Positions 23,213 to 36,055 of a stretch of DNA of 64,000 nt are shown one piece after another. The DNA lies in assembly GCA_029216955.1 (NCBI GenBank), contig JANAVB010004101.1, forward strand, positions 259,999 to 323,998, read 5' to 3'. A program made the translations under genes and the position numbers. The notes beneath the pieces are model-generated. The model made no database searches, was not told the origin of the DNA, and saw only the letters and a list, made by a program, of their open reading frames with translations. How positions within the stretch are numbered: position 1 is the first letter of the stretch; each line of letters starts with the position of its first letter. Source of the DNA: Iris pallida (lineage: Eukaryota > Streptophyta > Magnoliopsida > Asparagales > Iridaceae).

Positions 23213-24209
23213 TGGTTACACCCAGTTTTGATAAATCAACAAATGACTTAAGTCAAGACACAAAATATACAAACTACTGCTAACATTTTAGGTCAAGTAA
23301 ATTCAATATTAGAGAGTGTACTACAATATCAACAAACATGAAAATCATCATCCCGAAGTACTTATGCACTGGAATCAGTCTGAGTATTACTGGCTTAGGT
23401 TATTCACAGTACACTCATCTATAAAGCCTACCCATTCATTCAAAGCCAACTTACCAAAAGTTCCATTTATCCTATGCAACAGAATTTGACAAAACATTAC
23501 TATATGAACTTAGACAAAACTCAGGCCGAGTTCGGATCGAGTTCAGTCGTTTCATATTCAAATGTTTGTTACCTCCAAATCTGTATGCAATATTCGTTTG
23601 CAAAATATTTGAATCCAAACTCTACCCGAACTCTGCCCGAGTTCGGTTCTCAAAAATACCTATAAACAGAAAAAAAAATTTCTTTTTCAAATCACTCATC
23701 ATTTCTTCTCTTTATCTATTCCTAAAAAAAATTTCAGTGTTCTAAAAGCTTTCATACTCCACCTATACATCTCATAGCTAAAGCCAGTAATATCGATTCG
23801 ATCTAGAGTTCTTTGGTTTTCAGAGTTGTAAAGAGGTCGTTCAAGTTCAGAAATTATCTATGTTTTAGGAGCTGGTCGTGCGCTCGTCACCAAGCACGGT
23901 GTTGTAAAGTTGGTTGTGCCCTTGTCACCAAGCACGATATTCTAAAAAGACTGCAAGCTCTCAATTAGCTTGTGAATAGTGGATTAACAGCAGGCAAGAG
24001 TACCTACGACTGGATTAGTCCTCCAAGAGGGAAACAAGTATATATCGCGATGTTTACTGAGTTTGATTCTCGGATCTCTTGCTACATTTATTTATTATCT
24101 CTTTATTCACTGCCATAGTTATCTACCTTTAATTTTTAAGTGGTGATTTATTCTGCTGCACTCGCACTCACTTTATTCACCCCCACTAAAGCTGCTCAAT
24201 GGTCCTACA
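23213..24209 (+). repeat. COP-1 5' LTR, 997 bp
   Basis: Starts TGGTTACACCC and ends GGTCCTACA, two bases before the primer site. Pyrimidine-rich and AT-rich; a direct pair GTCACCAAGCACG(G/A)T recurs near 23890 and 23928. No partner LTR is visible, so age cannot be judged. Confidence 0.8.
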
Positions 24210-24211
24210 AT

Positions 24212-24223
24212 TGGTATCAGAGC
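24212..24223 (+). other. COP-1 primer-binding site, tRNA-iMet
   Basis: TGGTATCAGAGC, the classical complement of the 3' end of plant initiator tRNA-Met, 2 bp after the LTR. Confidence 0.95.
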
Positions 24224-24260
24224 AGGTTATATTCTAATATAACAACCTCAGAGAGTATAT

Positions 24261-25383
24261 GTGGCAGCCGTGAAATCAATATTCAATGATGAAGGACAAT
24301 CCATAAATAGGCCCCCACTATTTGATGGAATAAACTATACATACCGGAAAACACGTATGATATTCTTCTTAAAGTCTCTTAACTTTGATCTTTGGTCTAT
24401 AGTTATTGACGGTTATAAGAAACTGACACATACAGTGGTTGATGGCGTACTTACAGACAAGCCTCATGATAAATATACAGAGGCAAAAAAGCAAAGGCTA
24501 GTCTAGATGTATATGCCATCAACGCACAGTTCTGTGCAATTGACAAAATGGAGTTCAATCGAGTTTCAACCTGTAAGACGTCTCATGAGATTTGGAAACT
24601 TCTTGAGGTAACTCATGAAGGTACTTCCTAAGTGAAGGAATCCAAAATTAGCAGACTAACACATGAATATGAATATTTCAAAATAAAACTCGGCGAGTCA
24701 ATTACACAGATGTTCACTCGTTTCCTTGATATTACCAATCCTTTGCAATCTCTTGGTAAGGATTACAGTAATCACGAGAAGACCATAAAAGTACTACGGG
24801 CTCTAACCAAGAACTAGAACCCAAAGGCAACGACAATCATTGAAGAAAACGATCTCACCACAATGATTCTGGAAACACTTATAGGCAAGCTGATGACCAT
24901 GAGTTGGACCTACAAGAGTTTGAAGAAGCAATCCCAAAAGAAAAATCTATCGCCTTCAAAGCTCAAGCCAGAAGGTCAACGTACAAAGGTTCCGATGAAG
25001 AATCATCCAGTGGTGATGAACAAGCCCTGTTAGTGAAGCATTTTAGAAAATTCTTAAAGTTTGAGAAATTAAACAGAAGGAAGAAAGATGTCCATGAAAG
25101 CAATGAAGAAGAAACAATCTGCTTTGGATGCAAGAAATTGGGGCATATGAAGAAGGACTGCCCAACTCCAAAGAAAAGTAGTTTATATGATAGATCAAGA
25201 TCACACCGAAGAACAATAACTAGTCGAAAGTATGCAAATACAAGTATCTGGCATGAAAGTGATGCTAGTGAATCAAAGGAAGAAGATAGATCCTGCAGTA
25301 CTGCAAATGTCTGTCTTATGACTTTCGATAAGGTATCATCAAATCCTCTACATGATGACTTTACTTTCGATGAGCTAGAAAAT
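24261..25383 (+). pseudogene. gag: COP-1 gag, 5' part
   Basis: The copia gag opens with NRPPLFDGINYTYRKTRM, the N-terminal motif of the family, and passes through ITQMFTRFLDITNPLQSLGK to the zinc knuckle CFGCKKLGHMKKDC near 25120-25160. The present first codon is GTG at 24261, so an ATG was probably lost. A frameshift near 24490, TAA at 24632 (Gln expected), TAG at 24815 (Trp expected) and a 1-bp loss near 24898 break the frame. The frame is open from 24904 up to the TEK-e insertion at 25383 and continues at 35353. The intact protein would form the virus-like particle. Confidence 0.85.
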
Positions 25384-27000
25384 TATAACACACCAGTCCC
25401 AAAATACGTAGGACTAGGAACGTAGACATGCCAGCGGTATACATACGAAGTACACTCCAATATATGAAAACCTCGTATGAATACATAAGCTGTAAAATAT
25501 AGTAGAACCATAACTAATCTCATCCACACAAAATAAATGAATAAAAGATAAATAAATGAATAAAAGATATCATATAATCAACTATGAAATTGTCATTTGG
25601 TACATGTAGTTGGACGGAGACAAATCCACTACCAACTATGAAAAGAAATACATGATATACAAAATAATGATTTTGGCGAGCGAAACGAAGACGATCTAAG
25701 TGCAATCATCCTCGAAGAAATAGAGATGATCATGACCACGGCTAGAACACCTGCAAAAGACAAGAGCACACACCTGGCGAGATAACCAGGTCCTCAGAGG
25801 GACGTAACAAGACATATAATATCATGCCATATAAACTGAATAAATATTGCTCAAATAAATAAGGCAATTGAATTATAGCATGGTCCAATACACACCTATT
25901 GAACTAGCGTACCATTCCCCCAACCACACAAGGACAGGAGATGGTAAACTAATTCACGGTAACGTATCTTTCCATGCTATGAATCCAATATGGTATCTGG
26001 ACCCCAATAAGGTTCAATACCTTCTCATCGAAGTAGTAAGTCATACCTACAATCAAACAAGGACAAGATGTGACGAACTAATCTGCGACAAGTTATTGTT
26101 CCAAGCCACGGTCAGATACAATCACCCAAACCAAAAGTACTCGTACCTAACGAATAAAGGTTCCTAACCGTTCTAAGTGAAATGTAGTCAAGAACAATCC
26201 CTTCGACGCATGAGCCCTGGCTAAATAGGATCGGCATAGTCCCCCCTTGGGGTACCAGAGGCCCAATCAATAAGAGCATAACGTTCCGCAGAACGTCAGT
26301 GGCCGTCAGTAATCATGGGTCATCAACCCCATATTTCCAGCGGAGCTTCCGGGTCACAAAGGAAAGTTTATCGAAGCCCATACGCTAAGGAATTGTCCTC
26401 CCCATCGAATGCCTACTATGTTGTATCCACAACAAAAATCTCTATAATCGCTAAGTCAAACTAGCATGCAATTCTATTAACGGTTAATCCTATCGCACGA
26501 CTTATACGTACTGGTGGCCAACCAATCACGCACGTCCATGTTCTACATACGACAAACAACTTTGTGGTACAACGTGTCAAAGCCAAATGAATGCAACACA
26601 CAAGGTGGTCCCTTAAATCTAAGTTTAATGTGTAAGAAAACTAATACATAGCAGGAAATATAAATGAATAGAAAGTTCTAACAGGTTATACCATGTATCA
26701 CAGTTTATTTTGCATAAAGAAAATAATAAATAATGCATAAAATATGAGCTAAAATAAATAAACAGCAAATGGTAAGGTGTCTTGCCTGGTAGGACGCCTT
26801 GTGTGCTGCGATGATCAAGGTGGCACGAACTGCGATTTCGGTGTAACAACTACACAAGGGAACCTCTGTTGGTGGCACGGATGGTTCCATCGAGTCTAGG
26901 ACGGTTAATTTAGTGAGGGTGGACATAATGAAGGTATGGAGCTGGCTAGGGTATAGGAAAAATAGGATTGGTCATGGACAGAGGGATAGTCGAAGGAATT

Positions 27001-27001
27001 A

Positions 27002-27090
<89 letters not shown>
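27001..27090. repeat. (AT)n microsatellite, left LTR of TEK-e
   Basis: About 85 bp of AT. The same place in the right LTR (32653-32668) has only about 16 bp. Confidence 0.95.
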
Positions 27091-27094
<4 letters not shown>

Positions 27095-27697
27095 TAGAAA
27101 AAAACTATTTATAATAATCGAAAACTAGTTTGAGTCTAAATAATTATTGAAAAGTACTTAAAGTCAAGAAAAATTATTTTTGGCTAAAAACTCTAAGTTA
27201 GTAAAAATACATTTTTAGAAGGAAAACTGTATCTTATTGGTTAAGAAACTTTTTGATAAATATTAACAAAAGAAAATACTTTTTGGCTAAAACCCGAATT
27301 TGGAAATTGCATAGACAGCTCTAATCACTATATTATATATATAGTTTGAAAATTTATAGTATAACATTTCCCAAAGTATTAACTTTAATATTAATAAACA
27401 TAATAAGTATGATAATATCTAATAATGACAACAATATTAATATTCCTATACTTAATTATTGTATTAGTAATACTGCAACAACAACAACAACAACAACAAT
27501 AATAATAATAAGAATTATACAAAAATATTAAGTATGATGTTAGTAATAATAATACAATATAACAAAAAAAATAGTAATAATAATCAGTAATAATAATCTT
27601 AATAATATTAATATAAAAATATATCAGTTGTCATTAAAAAGTAAAAAAGATGAAAACAAAATAAAACAAACACACGCACTTTGAAAAGCTGCAGAAC

Positions 27698-28225
27698 CTA
27701 AGAAAATACTAACAGAACCCAAGCAAATGCTAACAATAAGTAAAATATAATTATTATACGGTACTGTAGAGAAGAAAGAAAGATGGGAAAGAATAGAGAG
27801 AGGAGAGAGAGGGAAAGAGACGAGAGAGAGGGATGGGCGGTCGGAGAGACGAGGAGCGGGGGTCGGGCTCGGCGCACGGCGGAGGAAGAGGAGAAAGTCG
27901 GAGAGGTCAGTGAGGAACACGGTGGAGGGGTGCACGCGCCTCCGGTGCGATGACGAGAGGGGAACGCACGCGGAGGAAGGACCACAACGGCGTGGCAGTC
28001 ATCGACGACCGAGAAAGGTGGCCCGGCTGACCTGATGGTACGGGAAACCACGGCGAATGGCGATGGAGGAAGGGCACTGCGGCGCTGATGGCCGGGGCCG
28101 ATCCCGCAGAGGTCCGCGCACTGGAGGCGCTGGTGTGAGCGGTGGCGGGGGATTTCAGGCTGTGGCGACCCGGCTGAGGGACGCGGTGGCGGTGGATTCA
28201 CGGCACGGCGGAGCTCGCCGGCCAC
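27698..28225 (-). other. ORF in the GC-rich leader of the TEK-e left LTR, 175 codons
   Basis: Sense-oriented ORF about 0.8 kb downstream of the LTR TATA candidate, rich in Pro, Ser, Arg and Ala. The right LTR has a matching ORF of 155 codons (33388-33855) starting MAGEL. Here the first codon is GTG. Amino-acid changes between copies are frequent and include small in-frame gaps, so selection for protein is unproven. No known domain. It may be just leader DNA with few stops because of high GC. Confidence 0.3.
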
Positions 28226-29040
28226 GGGGAGGTAAGCAGTGGTGGTGGTGTGTTTAATTCTTTTTTTTGGATTTTGGCTAGGCGGCCGGTCGGGGTGGCG
28301 ACCGATCGCGGTAGCGGCGGTGGGTGTTTGTTTCTTTGGTGGTGGTGGTGTCCGACGGTAATGATGATGGTGTTAGCAGTGGATGTCGAGGATGGGCCAG
28401 CGCCGGGGACTGACGGTGCGGTCAGAGGGGATTAGACGAGGCTGGCGGCGGTTGGTCGAAAAAATGGGATCGGGTTATCGTGGTGGCCGCGGTAGTGGTG
28501 TGTTTTTTGGGTGGACAGTGTGGCTATGGTGGGTATGTACTGGTGACAAGTATCGTCGGGAAGCTGTATGGGTGTTCGTCGAAGTAAGGCTATGGGGGTG
28601 GTGTTGGTGGTAGAGTCGGGGGACCGGGATGGCCGGGCCGTCGGTTACCGTGGCGGTGGTGATACTGATGGTGGCGGTAATGGTGATGGACGGTGGTGAC
28701 GGGGTTGGCTGATGACGGCGAGGGTGGTTTGGCGGTGACGGAGTAGAGGTTTGGCATAAGTGGTTTGTACTGTCCGTGTCGTGATGTCGACACAGACACA
28801 GGAACTGGTTTAGAGTTTAGGCTTAGGGTTTATTATTGTGTCGGTGGTTTGTGTCCTGTACGCCACAATTTTGGATGTCCGAGTGTGTCAGACGGGAAGA
28901 GTCATGTATATGTAAAGAAAAATAAGTAGTGGATGGGACACGGACACGGACATGGACACGATACACTCACTTTTGTGGTGGAAACTTGTGGAAGATTAAT
29001 TGTGGAGAACTCAATAGAAAAAAAGGGCAAGTACCTCTCT

Positions 29041-29048
29041 TTTTATAG
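29041..29048 (-). promoter_or_regulatory. TATA candidate of the TEK-e left LTR
   Basis: Minus strand CCTATAAAA, conserved in the right LTR at 34661-34668, about 690 bp from the LTR start, followed downstream by the GC-rich leader. Confidence 0.5.
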
Positions 29049-29734
29049 GAGGTGGAAATCCCATTAGGATAAGGACTATGGGGTTTTAAATCTCTCATAG
29101 ATAAATCGTATATTAATGTAAATCAATTTCAAAAATTTCAATCCAAGTCTAAATCAATTTAAATTTAATTACATTCTATCTTTTAGTTTAAATCCAATAA
29201 GATAAATCAAATTTCAAATATAAATATTAATTTAACTATCCATAAAATCAAGTCAAGATTTAAATCGCCACAATAATTTCAAAATATATATTTCAAAAAT
29301 ACTAATAATAATAATTTCAAAAATTATATTATTATTTAAAAATAAACTAATAAATAATTACGAAATATATATGTATGCCCAAATAATATTTACATAAATA
29401 TTTTTTTCTAATATACCATTTTATAGGAAAATTATTTATTATTATAACTGTATAAATGAAAGGCTTTTCATAATTAAAATCATAAACTTGGAAATTTTGG
29501 TACGATAGCTAAAGTAATTATTATATATATTATTTTGAAACTATGAAAAATGGAAAAAATATTTTTTAAAAAAATATGTACGCTCGCACATATTCGCACT
29601 CGTCGAGCAATTACAGAAAACAAATTTTGCGCGCGACGTACAATACAACTGTGCGATGTAAAATACAAAATAATATAAAAAAAATTATTACCAAATTTAT
29701 GTAAAAAAAATAGTAAAAATTTAGGAGTTTTACA

Positions 29735-31057
29735 TCCTACCCAACTTAAAACAATTTTGTCCTCGAAATTAAAAGTAGGGGGTTGAGAAGACACAAGGGG
29801 GTATCGATGGGGAACAAACGATGACAATGTTTCAACAAAATCATGTCGTAAGAAATCGTGATCTAAATCATAGAATTTAACACGGGTATGGTTATGAGGG
29901 TCGCGAGTTAAGGCACGAGTAGAAGATTAAGGGCTTAAAGTTTAAATCAAGAGTATCATGCAATAAAGAATGATATGTTATCAAGAGAAAATAAATTAGA
30001 GATGTAGTAGATATGGGTTCTTGAGAGTAGGTTGAGGCACGAATAAGAGATCGATTAGGTTCATGCCTAAATTAAGTGATTTGGAAGGTTCATGATAGGG
30101 CCGAGAAAAGGACGAGTAGTTTAGGTTGAAGATATAGCAACATCGAGTGATAATGGTCATAATCGATAGGAAGGCTAGAGAAAGTTCTAGCATAACGCTT
30201 TCGTCCTTCTAAAATAGGTGAAGGCGTAATAAGGAGTTCAAAGACGATATTATCGAGTACGTACGTGGTTCAAAGGCGACCGAATAATTTCAAAAAAAAA
30301 TTTCAAGACAGTCGTGGATGGGGTTCTAGAGGCCAAGTTTAACTATATCTCCATCTACGTAGAACAAAAGCGAACCAAAGTACACTAGGTTGATCGGACC
30401 ATTATGCACCGGTTCTGATTAGACAATATGTTGGTGGGAGCTCTTCCAATAACCTATGTCATGAACAAGCTCGATAAATCAATGAACTTGCAAATCTAGA
30501 TTATAGTAGCAATATTATTCAATATGGTGAAATTATAGGCACGATAGTTTAAAATTGAGAGGGAGTATAGTCGAACTTATAAAGGATCTAAGTCATATCC
30601 TATAATGGTCTTTATACAGTCGTCCTATAGTCTTCTTGTCCAAGTCCTTGGTTGGCTAGACGGGTTAGGGTCCACTAGATTCTAGAATCTAAGTAAACTT
30701 GCAAATATAGGTCACAAAGACAAGGGGTTGCTAGGTCATAAGGCATTCTACCCAACTTAAAAGAATTAGACTAATGGCATTTTGGGACAAGGAGTTGCTA
30801 GGTCATAAAGAGTCATGTCTAACTAGTAGGGATCACCTGTCTAACTTCTACCAACACGAATGGAAGATAAGAATTATGAAAGAAGGAATCAAGCAAGATG
30901 CAGTCGATGAGTCGAACGATAGTTCGAATATGGAATCGAGGAAAGAGGTCAAGCATATGGATGAGATCCTAGACTTCTAATCCTATTCGCAGGCTTGCTT
31001 GGTACGGTAAAGTAACCAAATAATTTATCTTGACCTGCATGGGCCACCTCAAAAATA
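29735..31057 (-). other. TEK-e interior, 1.3 kb, no gag or pol
   Basis: From the 5' side (31057 down): 8-bp spacer, primer site, leader, AT-rich unassigned DNA, then the 3' end with CGAGGACAAAATT. A phrase, AAGG(G/A)GTTGCTAGGTCATAA, occurs twice about 66 bp apart near 30722 and 30790, and a polypurine-tract-like phrase TACCCAACTTAAAA recurs at 29738 and 30749. The longest ORF is under 70 codons and unlike any retroelement protein. Confidence 0.75.
31032..31049 (-). other. Primer-binding site, tRNA-Ile type (TEK-e)
   Basis: On the minus strand it reads AGGTGGCCCATGCAGGTC, 8 bp from the LTR at 31058. It matches 17 of 18 positions; the mismatch is the first base. Confidence 0.65.
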
Positions 31058-33062
31058 TGTAACGTACTAGTCCCAAAATACGTAGGACTAGGAATGTAGA
31101 CATGCCAGTTGTATATATATGAAGTACACTCCAATATATGGAAACCTCGTATGAATACATAAGCTGTAAAATGCAGTAGAACCATAACTAATCTCATCCA
31201 CACAAAATAAATGAATAAAAGATATCATATAATCAACTATGAAATTGTCATTTGGTACATGTAGTTGGGCGGAGATAAATCCATTACCAACTATGAAAAG
31301 AAATACATGATATACAAAAGAATGATTTTGGCGAGCGAAGCGAAGACGATCTAAGTGCAATCATCCTCGAAGAAATAGAGATGATCATGACCACAGCTAG
31401 AACACATGCGAAAGACAAGAGCACACACCTGGCGAGATAACCAGGTCCTCAGAGGGACGTAACAAGACAAATAATATCATGCATATAAACTGAATAAATA
31501 TTGTCAAATAAATAAGTCAATTGAATTATAACATAGTCCAATACACACCTATTGAACTAGCATACCATCCTCCCAACCAAACAAGGACAGGGGATGGTAA
31601 GCTAATTTACGGTGACGTATCTTTTCGTGCTATAAATCCAATATGGTATCCGGATCCCAACAAGGTTCAATACCTTCTCATCGAAGTAGTAAGTCACACC
31701 TACAACCAAACAAGGACAAGATATGACGAACTAATCCGCGACAAGTTATTGTTCCAAGCCACGGTCAGATACAAGCACCCAAACCAAAAGTACTCGTACC
31801 TAACGAATAAAGGTGCCTAACCCTTCTAAGTGAAATGTAGTTAAGAACAATCCTTCCTACGCGTGGGCCCTGGCTAAATAGGATCGACGTAGTCCCCCCT
31901 TGGGGAACCAGAGGCCCAATCAATAAGAGCATAACGTTCCGCAGAATGTCAGTGGCCGTCAGTAATCATGGGTTATCAACCCCGTATCTCCAGCGGAGCT
32001 TCCGATTCACAAGAAAAAGTACATTGAAGCCTATACGCTAAGGAGTTGTCCTCCCCGCCAATGCCTACTATGTTGTATCCACAACAGAAACCTCTATAAC
32101 TGCTAAGTCAAACTAGCATGCAATTCTATTAGCGGTTACTCCTATCCCACGGCTTATACGTACTGGTGGCCAGCCAATCACGCACGTCCGTGTTATACAT
32201 GCGACACACAACTTCGTGGTACAACGTGTCAAGGCCTAATGAATGCAACTCACAAGGTGGTCCCTTAAATCTAAGTTTAGTGTGTAAGAAAACTAATACA
32301 TAGCAGGAAATATAAATGAACAATAAGTTCTAATAGGTTATGCCATGTATCACAGTTTATTTTGCATAAGAAAATAATGAATAATACATGAAATATGAGC
32401 TAAAATAAATAAACAGCAAATGGCAAGGTGTCTTTCCTGGTAGGACGCCTGGTGTGATGCGATGATCAAGGTGGCACGAACTACGATTTCAGTGTAACAA
32501 CTACACAAGGGGACCTCTGTTGGCGGCACGGATGGTTCCATCGAGTCTAGGACGGTTAATTTAGTGAGGGTGGACATAATGAAGGTACGGAGTTGACTAG
32601 GGTATAGGGAAAATGGGATTGGTCACGAACAGAGGGATAGTCGAAGGAATTAATATATATATATATATAGACTTAGAAAAAAAAACTATTTATAATAATC
32701 GAAAACTAGTTTGAGTCTAAATAATTATTGAAAAATACTTGAAGTCAAGAAAAATTATTTTTGGCTAAAAACTCTAAGTTAGTAAAAATACATTTTTAGG
32801 TAGGAAAAATTATATCTTATTTGTTAAGAAACTTTTTGATAAATATTAACAAAAGAAAATACTTTTTTGGCTAAAACCCGAATTTGGAAATTACATAGAC
32901 AGCTTTAACCCCTATATTATATATATAGTTTGAAAATTTATAGTATAAGATTTCCCAAAGTAATAACTTTTATATTAATAAACGTAATAAGTATGATAAT
33001 ATCTAATAATAACAACAATATTAATATTCCTATACTTAATTATTGTATTAGTAATACTGTAA

Positions 33063-33063
33063 C

Positions 33064-33128
<65 letters not shown>

Positions 33129-33130
33129 GA
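33063..33130. repeat. (AAT)n microsatellite, right LTR of TEK-e
   Basis: About 22 AAT units. The poly-Ile ORF through it is an artefact. Confidence 0.95.
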
Positions 33131-33387
33131 ATAAGAATTATAACAAAAATATTAAGTATGATGTTAGTAATAATAAACAATATAAAAAAAACAAAAGTAG
33201 TAATAATAATCAGCAATAATAATATTAATAATCTAAATAATATTAATATAAAAATATATCAGTTATCATTAAAAAGTAAAAAAATGAAAACAAAATAAAA
33301 CAAATATACGCACTTCGCAAAGTAGCAGAACCTAAGCAAATACTAACAGAACCCAAGAAAATGCTAACAACAAGTAAAATATAATTA

Positions 33388-33855
33388 TTATACGGTATTG
33401 TAGAGAAGAAAAAAAAAGATGGAAAAGAAGGGAGGGAGGAGAGAGAGGGAAAAAGACGAGAGAGCGGGATGGGCGGTCAGAGAGTCGAGGAGCGGGGGTC
33501 GGGTACGGTGCACGGCGGAGGAAAGGAAGAAAGTCGGAGAGGTCAGTGAGGAACACGATGGAGGGGTGCAAGCGCCTTCAGCGTGGTAGCGAGAGGGGAA
33601 CACACGCGGAGGAACGACTACAACGGCGCAGCAGTCGTCGGCGGCCGAGAGGGTCGGCCCGGCTGACCAAATGGTGCGGGAAACCACGGCGGACGGCGGT
33701 GGAGGAAGGGAACTGTGGTGCTGATGGCCGGGGCTGATCCCGCAGAGGTTCGTGCGCTGGAGGCGTTGGTGTGAGCGGTGGCGAGGGATTCCAGGCGGTG
33801 GCAACCCGGCTGAAGGACGCGGTGGATTCACGGCGCGGCAGAGCTCGCCGGCCAT
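33388..33855 (-). other. ORF in the GC-rich leader of the TEK-e right LTR, 155 codons
   Basis: Counterpart of 27698-28225, beginning MAGELCRAVNPP with an ATG in CCATGGC context. Same caution: LTR leader with an open frame; function unknown. Confidence 0.3.
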
Positions 33856-35352
33856 GGGGAGGTAAGCGGTGGTGTTGTGTTTAATTCTTTTTTTCTTTTT
33901 TTTGGTTTTTGGCTAGGCGGCCGGTCGCAGTGGCGGCGGTGGGTGTTTGTTTCTTTGGTAGTGGTGGTGTCCGACGGTGATGATGATCGTGTTAGTAGTG
34001 GATGTCAAGGCTGGGCCGGCACCGGGGAGTGACGTTGCGGTTAGAGGGGATTTGACGAGGCTGGCGGTGGTTGGTCGGAAAGGCGGGATCGGGTTATCGT
34101 GGTAGTGGCCGCGGTGGTAGTGTGTTTTTGGATGGACAGGGTGGTTGTGGTGGGTCTGTGCTGGTGGCAGGTGTCGTCGGGAGGCTGTGTGGGTGTTCGT
34201 CGGAGTATGGCTGAGGGGGTGGTGTTGGTGGCAGAGTCGGGAGATCGGGATGGCCGGGCTGTCGATTATCGTGGCGGTGGTGATACTGATGGTGGCGATA
34301 ATGGTGATGGCTGGTGGTGACGGGGTTGGCTGATAACGGCGAGGGTGGTTTGGCGGTGACGGAGTAGAGGTTTGGCATAAGTGGTTTGTATTGTCCATGT
34401 CGTGATGTCGATACGGACACAGGAACTGGGTTGGAGTTTTGGCTTAGGGTTTGTTATTGTGTCGGGGGTTTGTGTCCTGCGCGACACAGATTTGGATGTC
34501 CGGTGTGTCGGACAGGAAGAGTCCTGTATATGTAAAGGAAAATAATTAGTGGATGGGACGCGGACACGGACATGGACACGATGCACTCACTTTTGTGGTA
34601 GAAATTTGTCAAAGATTAATTATAAAAAATTCAATAGAAAAAGAGGGAAAGTACCTCTCCTTTTATAGGAGGTGGAAATCCCATTAGGATAAGGACTAGG
34701 GGGTTTTAAATCTCCCATAGATAAATCGTATATTAATTTAAATCAATTTCAAAAAATTTAATCCAAGTCTAAATCATTTTAAATATAATTACATTCTATC
34801 TTTTAGTTTAAATCCAATAAGATAAATCAAATTTCAAATATAAATATTAATTTAACTATCCATAAAATCAAATCAAGATTTAAATCGCCACAATAATTTC
34901 AAAATATATTTTCCAAAAATACTAATAATAATAATTTCAAAAATTATATTATTATTTAAAAATAAACTAATAAATAATTACGAAATATATATGTATGCCC
35001 AAATAATATTTACATAAATTTTTTTTTCTAATATCCATTTTATAGGAAAATTATTTATTATTATAACTGTATAAATGAAAGGCTTTTCATAATTAAAATC
35101 AGAAACTTCAAAATTTTGGTACGATAGCTAAAGTAATTATTATATATATTATTTTGAAACTATAAAATAGAAAAATGTTTTTCGAAAAATATGTACGCTC
35201 GCACATGTTCGCACTCGTCGAGCAATTACGAAAAACAAATTTTGCGCACGACGTACAATACAACTGCGTGACGTACAATACAAAATAATATAAAAAATCA
35301 GTAACAAATTTATGTAAAAAAAATAGTAAAAATTTAGGGATTTTACAAAAAT

Positions 35353-36055
35353 GTCTTCAACGAATTACTTGAAGAACACAAAAATGTGCTTGATAAGTAT
35401 AAACAATCTCGAAAAGAGGTCAAGGCGTGCACAACCGAAGTAGCTAGATTGTCAAATGTCGTTGAAGATATTAGTAAGACATCTACTACTGGTAACACGG
35501 ATGAGATAGCCAAGCTTAAAGTAGACTATCATGAGGCTATCCTCAAAATTGAAAAGAAAGAAAGAGACTATGTCAAGATACAAGAGTTATATGACATAGA
35601 GAAGAAGAGACACTTAGTCACAGAGCAAAGACTCATTGATATGACCGCTAAATATGAAGAGTCTTATGCGGTTTCTAAAAAGTTAAAAGTCAAGTTAGGC
35701 AAATAGGCTGTACCTGTGACACAGCCTAAAGTTAGTCCTAATGCTAAGCATACACCTAAGAGGACTAAACCACATAAAGCACATAAGAAACACGAATATC
35801 ACCATGCTTTCACATATAGGTTTTCAAAGAAACCACATATGCATGTTAACACAAATTCAACTAACACGTTTTCAAAACTTACTTGCACGTACTGTGGTAC
35901 TCATGGTCACATATCACATTATTGTCTAGCAAGAAAGCTTTTTGATAATCACACACTGATTTGGAGACCTAAGACTAATCAACATGGACCCTTCAATAAA
36001 TGGGTACCAAAGGATTCATCTACTTGTTTTGTAGGTGGATCCTCAACCTTCTAAT
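35353..36055 (+). pseudogene. gag: COP-1 gag, 3' part
   Basis: Continues the frame of 24904-25383 after the TEK-e insertion. It begins with a charged coiled-coil-like stretch (LDKYKQSRKEVKACTTEVAR, then KIEKKERDYVKIQELYD), followed by a TAG at 35704 and a basic His-rich stretch (KHTPKRTKPHKAHKKHEYHH). A second CCHC knuckle is CTYCGTHGHISHYC near 35884-35926. The frame closes with TAA at 36053 and is taken over by an overlapping frame for the protease, so a small indel lies near 36050. RNA-binding and packaging role in an intact element. Confidence 0.8.

Larger units (their letters stand above)
25384..29734 (-). repeat. TEK-e 3' LTR (left)
   Basis: In element orientation it starts at 29734 (TGTAAAACTCC) and ends at 25384. 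Includes an AT-rich U3-like part (29080-29730), a GC-rich island (27830-28740), an (AT)n tract and further AT-rich DNA. The minus-strand TATA candidate is at 29041-29048. Bases 29738-29780, just outside it, carry the Tekay/Del 3' end. Confidence 0.9.
25384..35347 (-). mobile_element. TEK-e: long-LTR gypsy element without gag-pol, 10 kb
   Basis: LTRs 25384-29734 (4351 bp) and 31058-35347 (4290 bp) surround only 1323 bp. The target duplication AAAAT is perfect (25379-25383 and 35348-35352), and removing the insert plus one duplication restores the COP-1 gag frame. The left LTR terminal dinucleotide is TA instead of TG. LTR copies differ by many substitutions and microsatellite lengths, more than in TEK-d or TEK-f, so this is an older insertion. 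The interior keeps the primer site and Tekay-type 3' end but no gag or pol, so it was non-autonomous or later deleted. Confidence 0.92.
31058..35347 (-). repeat. TEK-e 5' LTR (right)
   Basis: Partner of 25384-29734 with intact TG and CA ends. It includes an (AAT)n tract at 33063-33130 that is short and mixed in the left copy (27476-27510), and a GC-rich island at 33460-34420 with GGTGGT-rich runs. The TATA candidate is at 34661-34668. Confidence 0.9.

Noticed and set aside
28229..28236. AGGTAAGC splice donor on the plus strand in TEK-e LTRs (also 33859)
   Set aside because: It is antisense to the LTR, with no matching exon or acceptor that I could support.
30774..30980. 68-codon plus-strand ORF in the TEK-e interior
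   Set aside because: Short, antisense, no resemblance to retroelement or plant proteins that I know.
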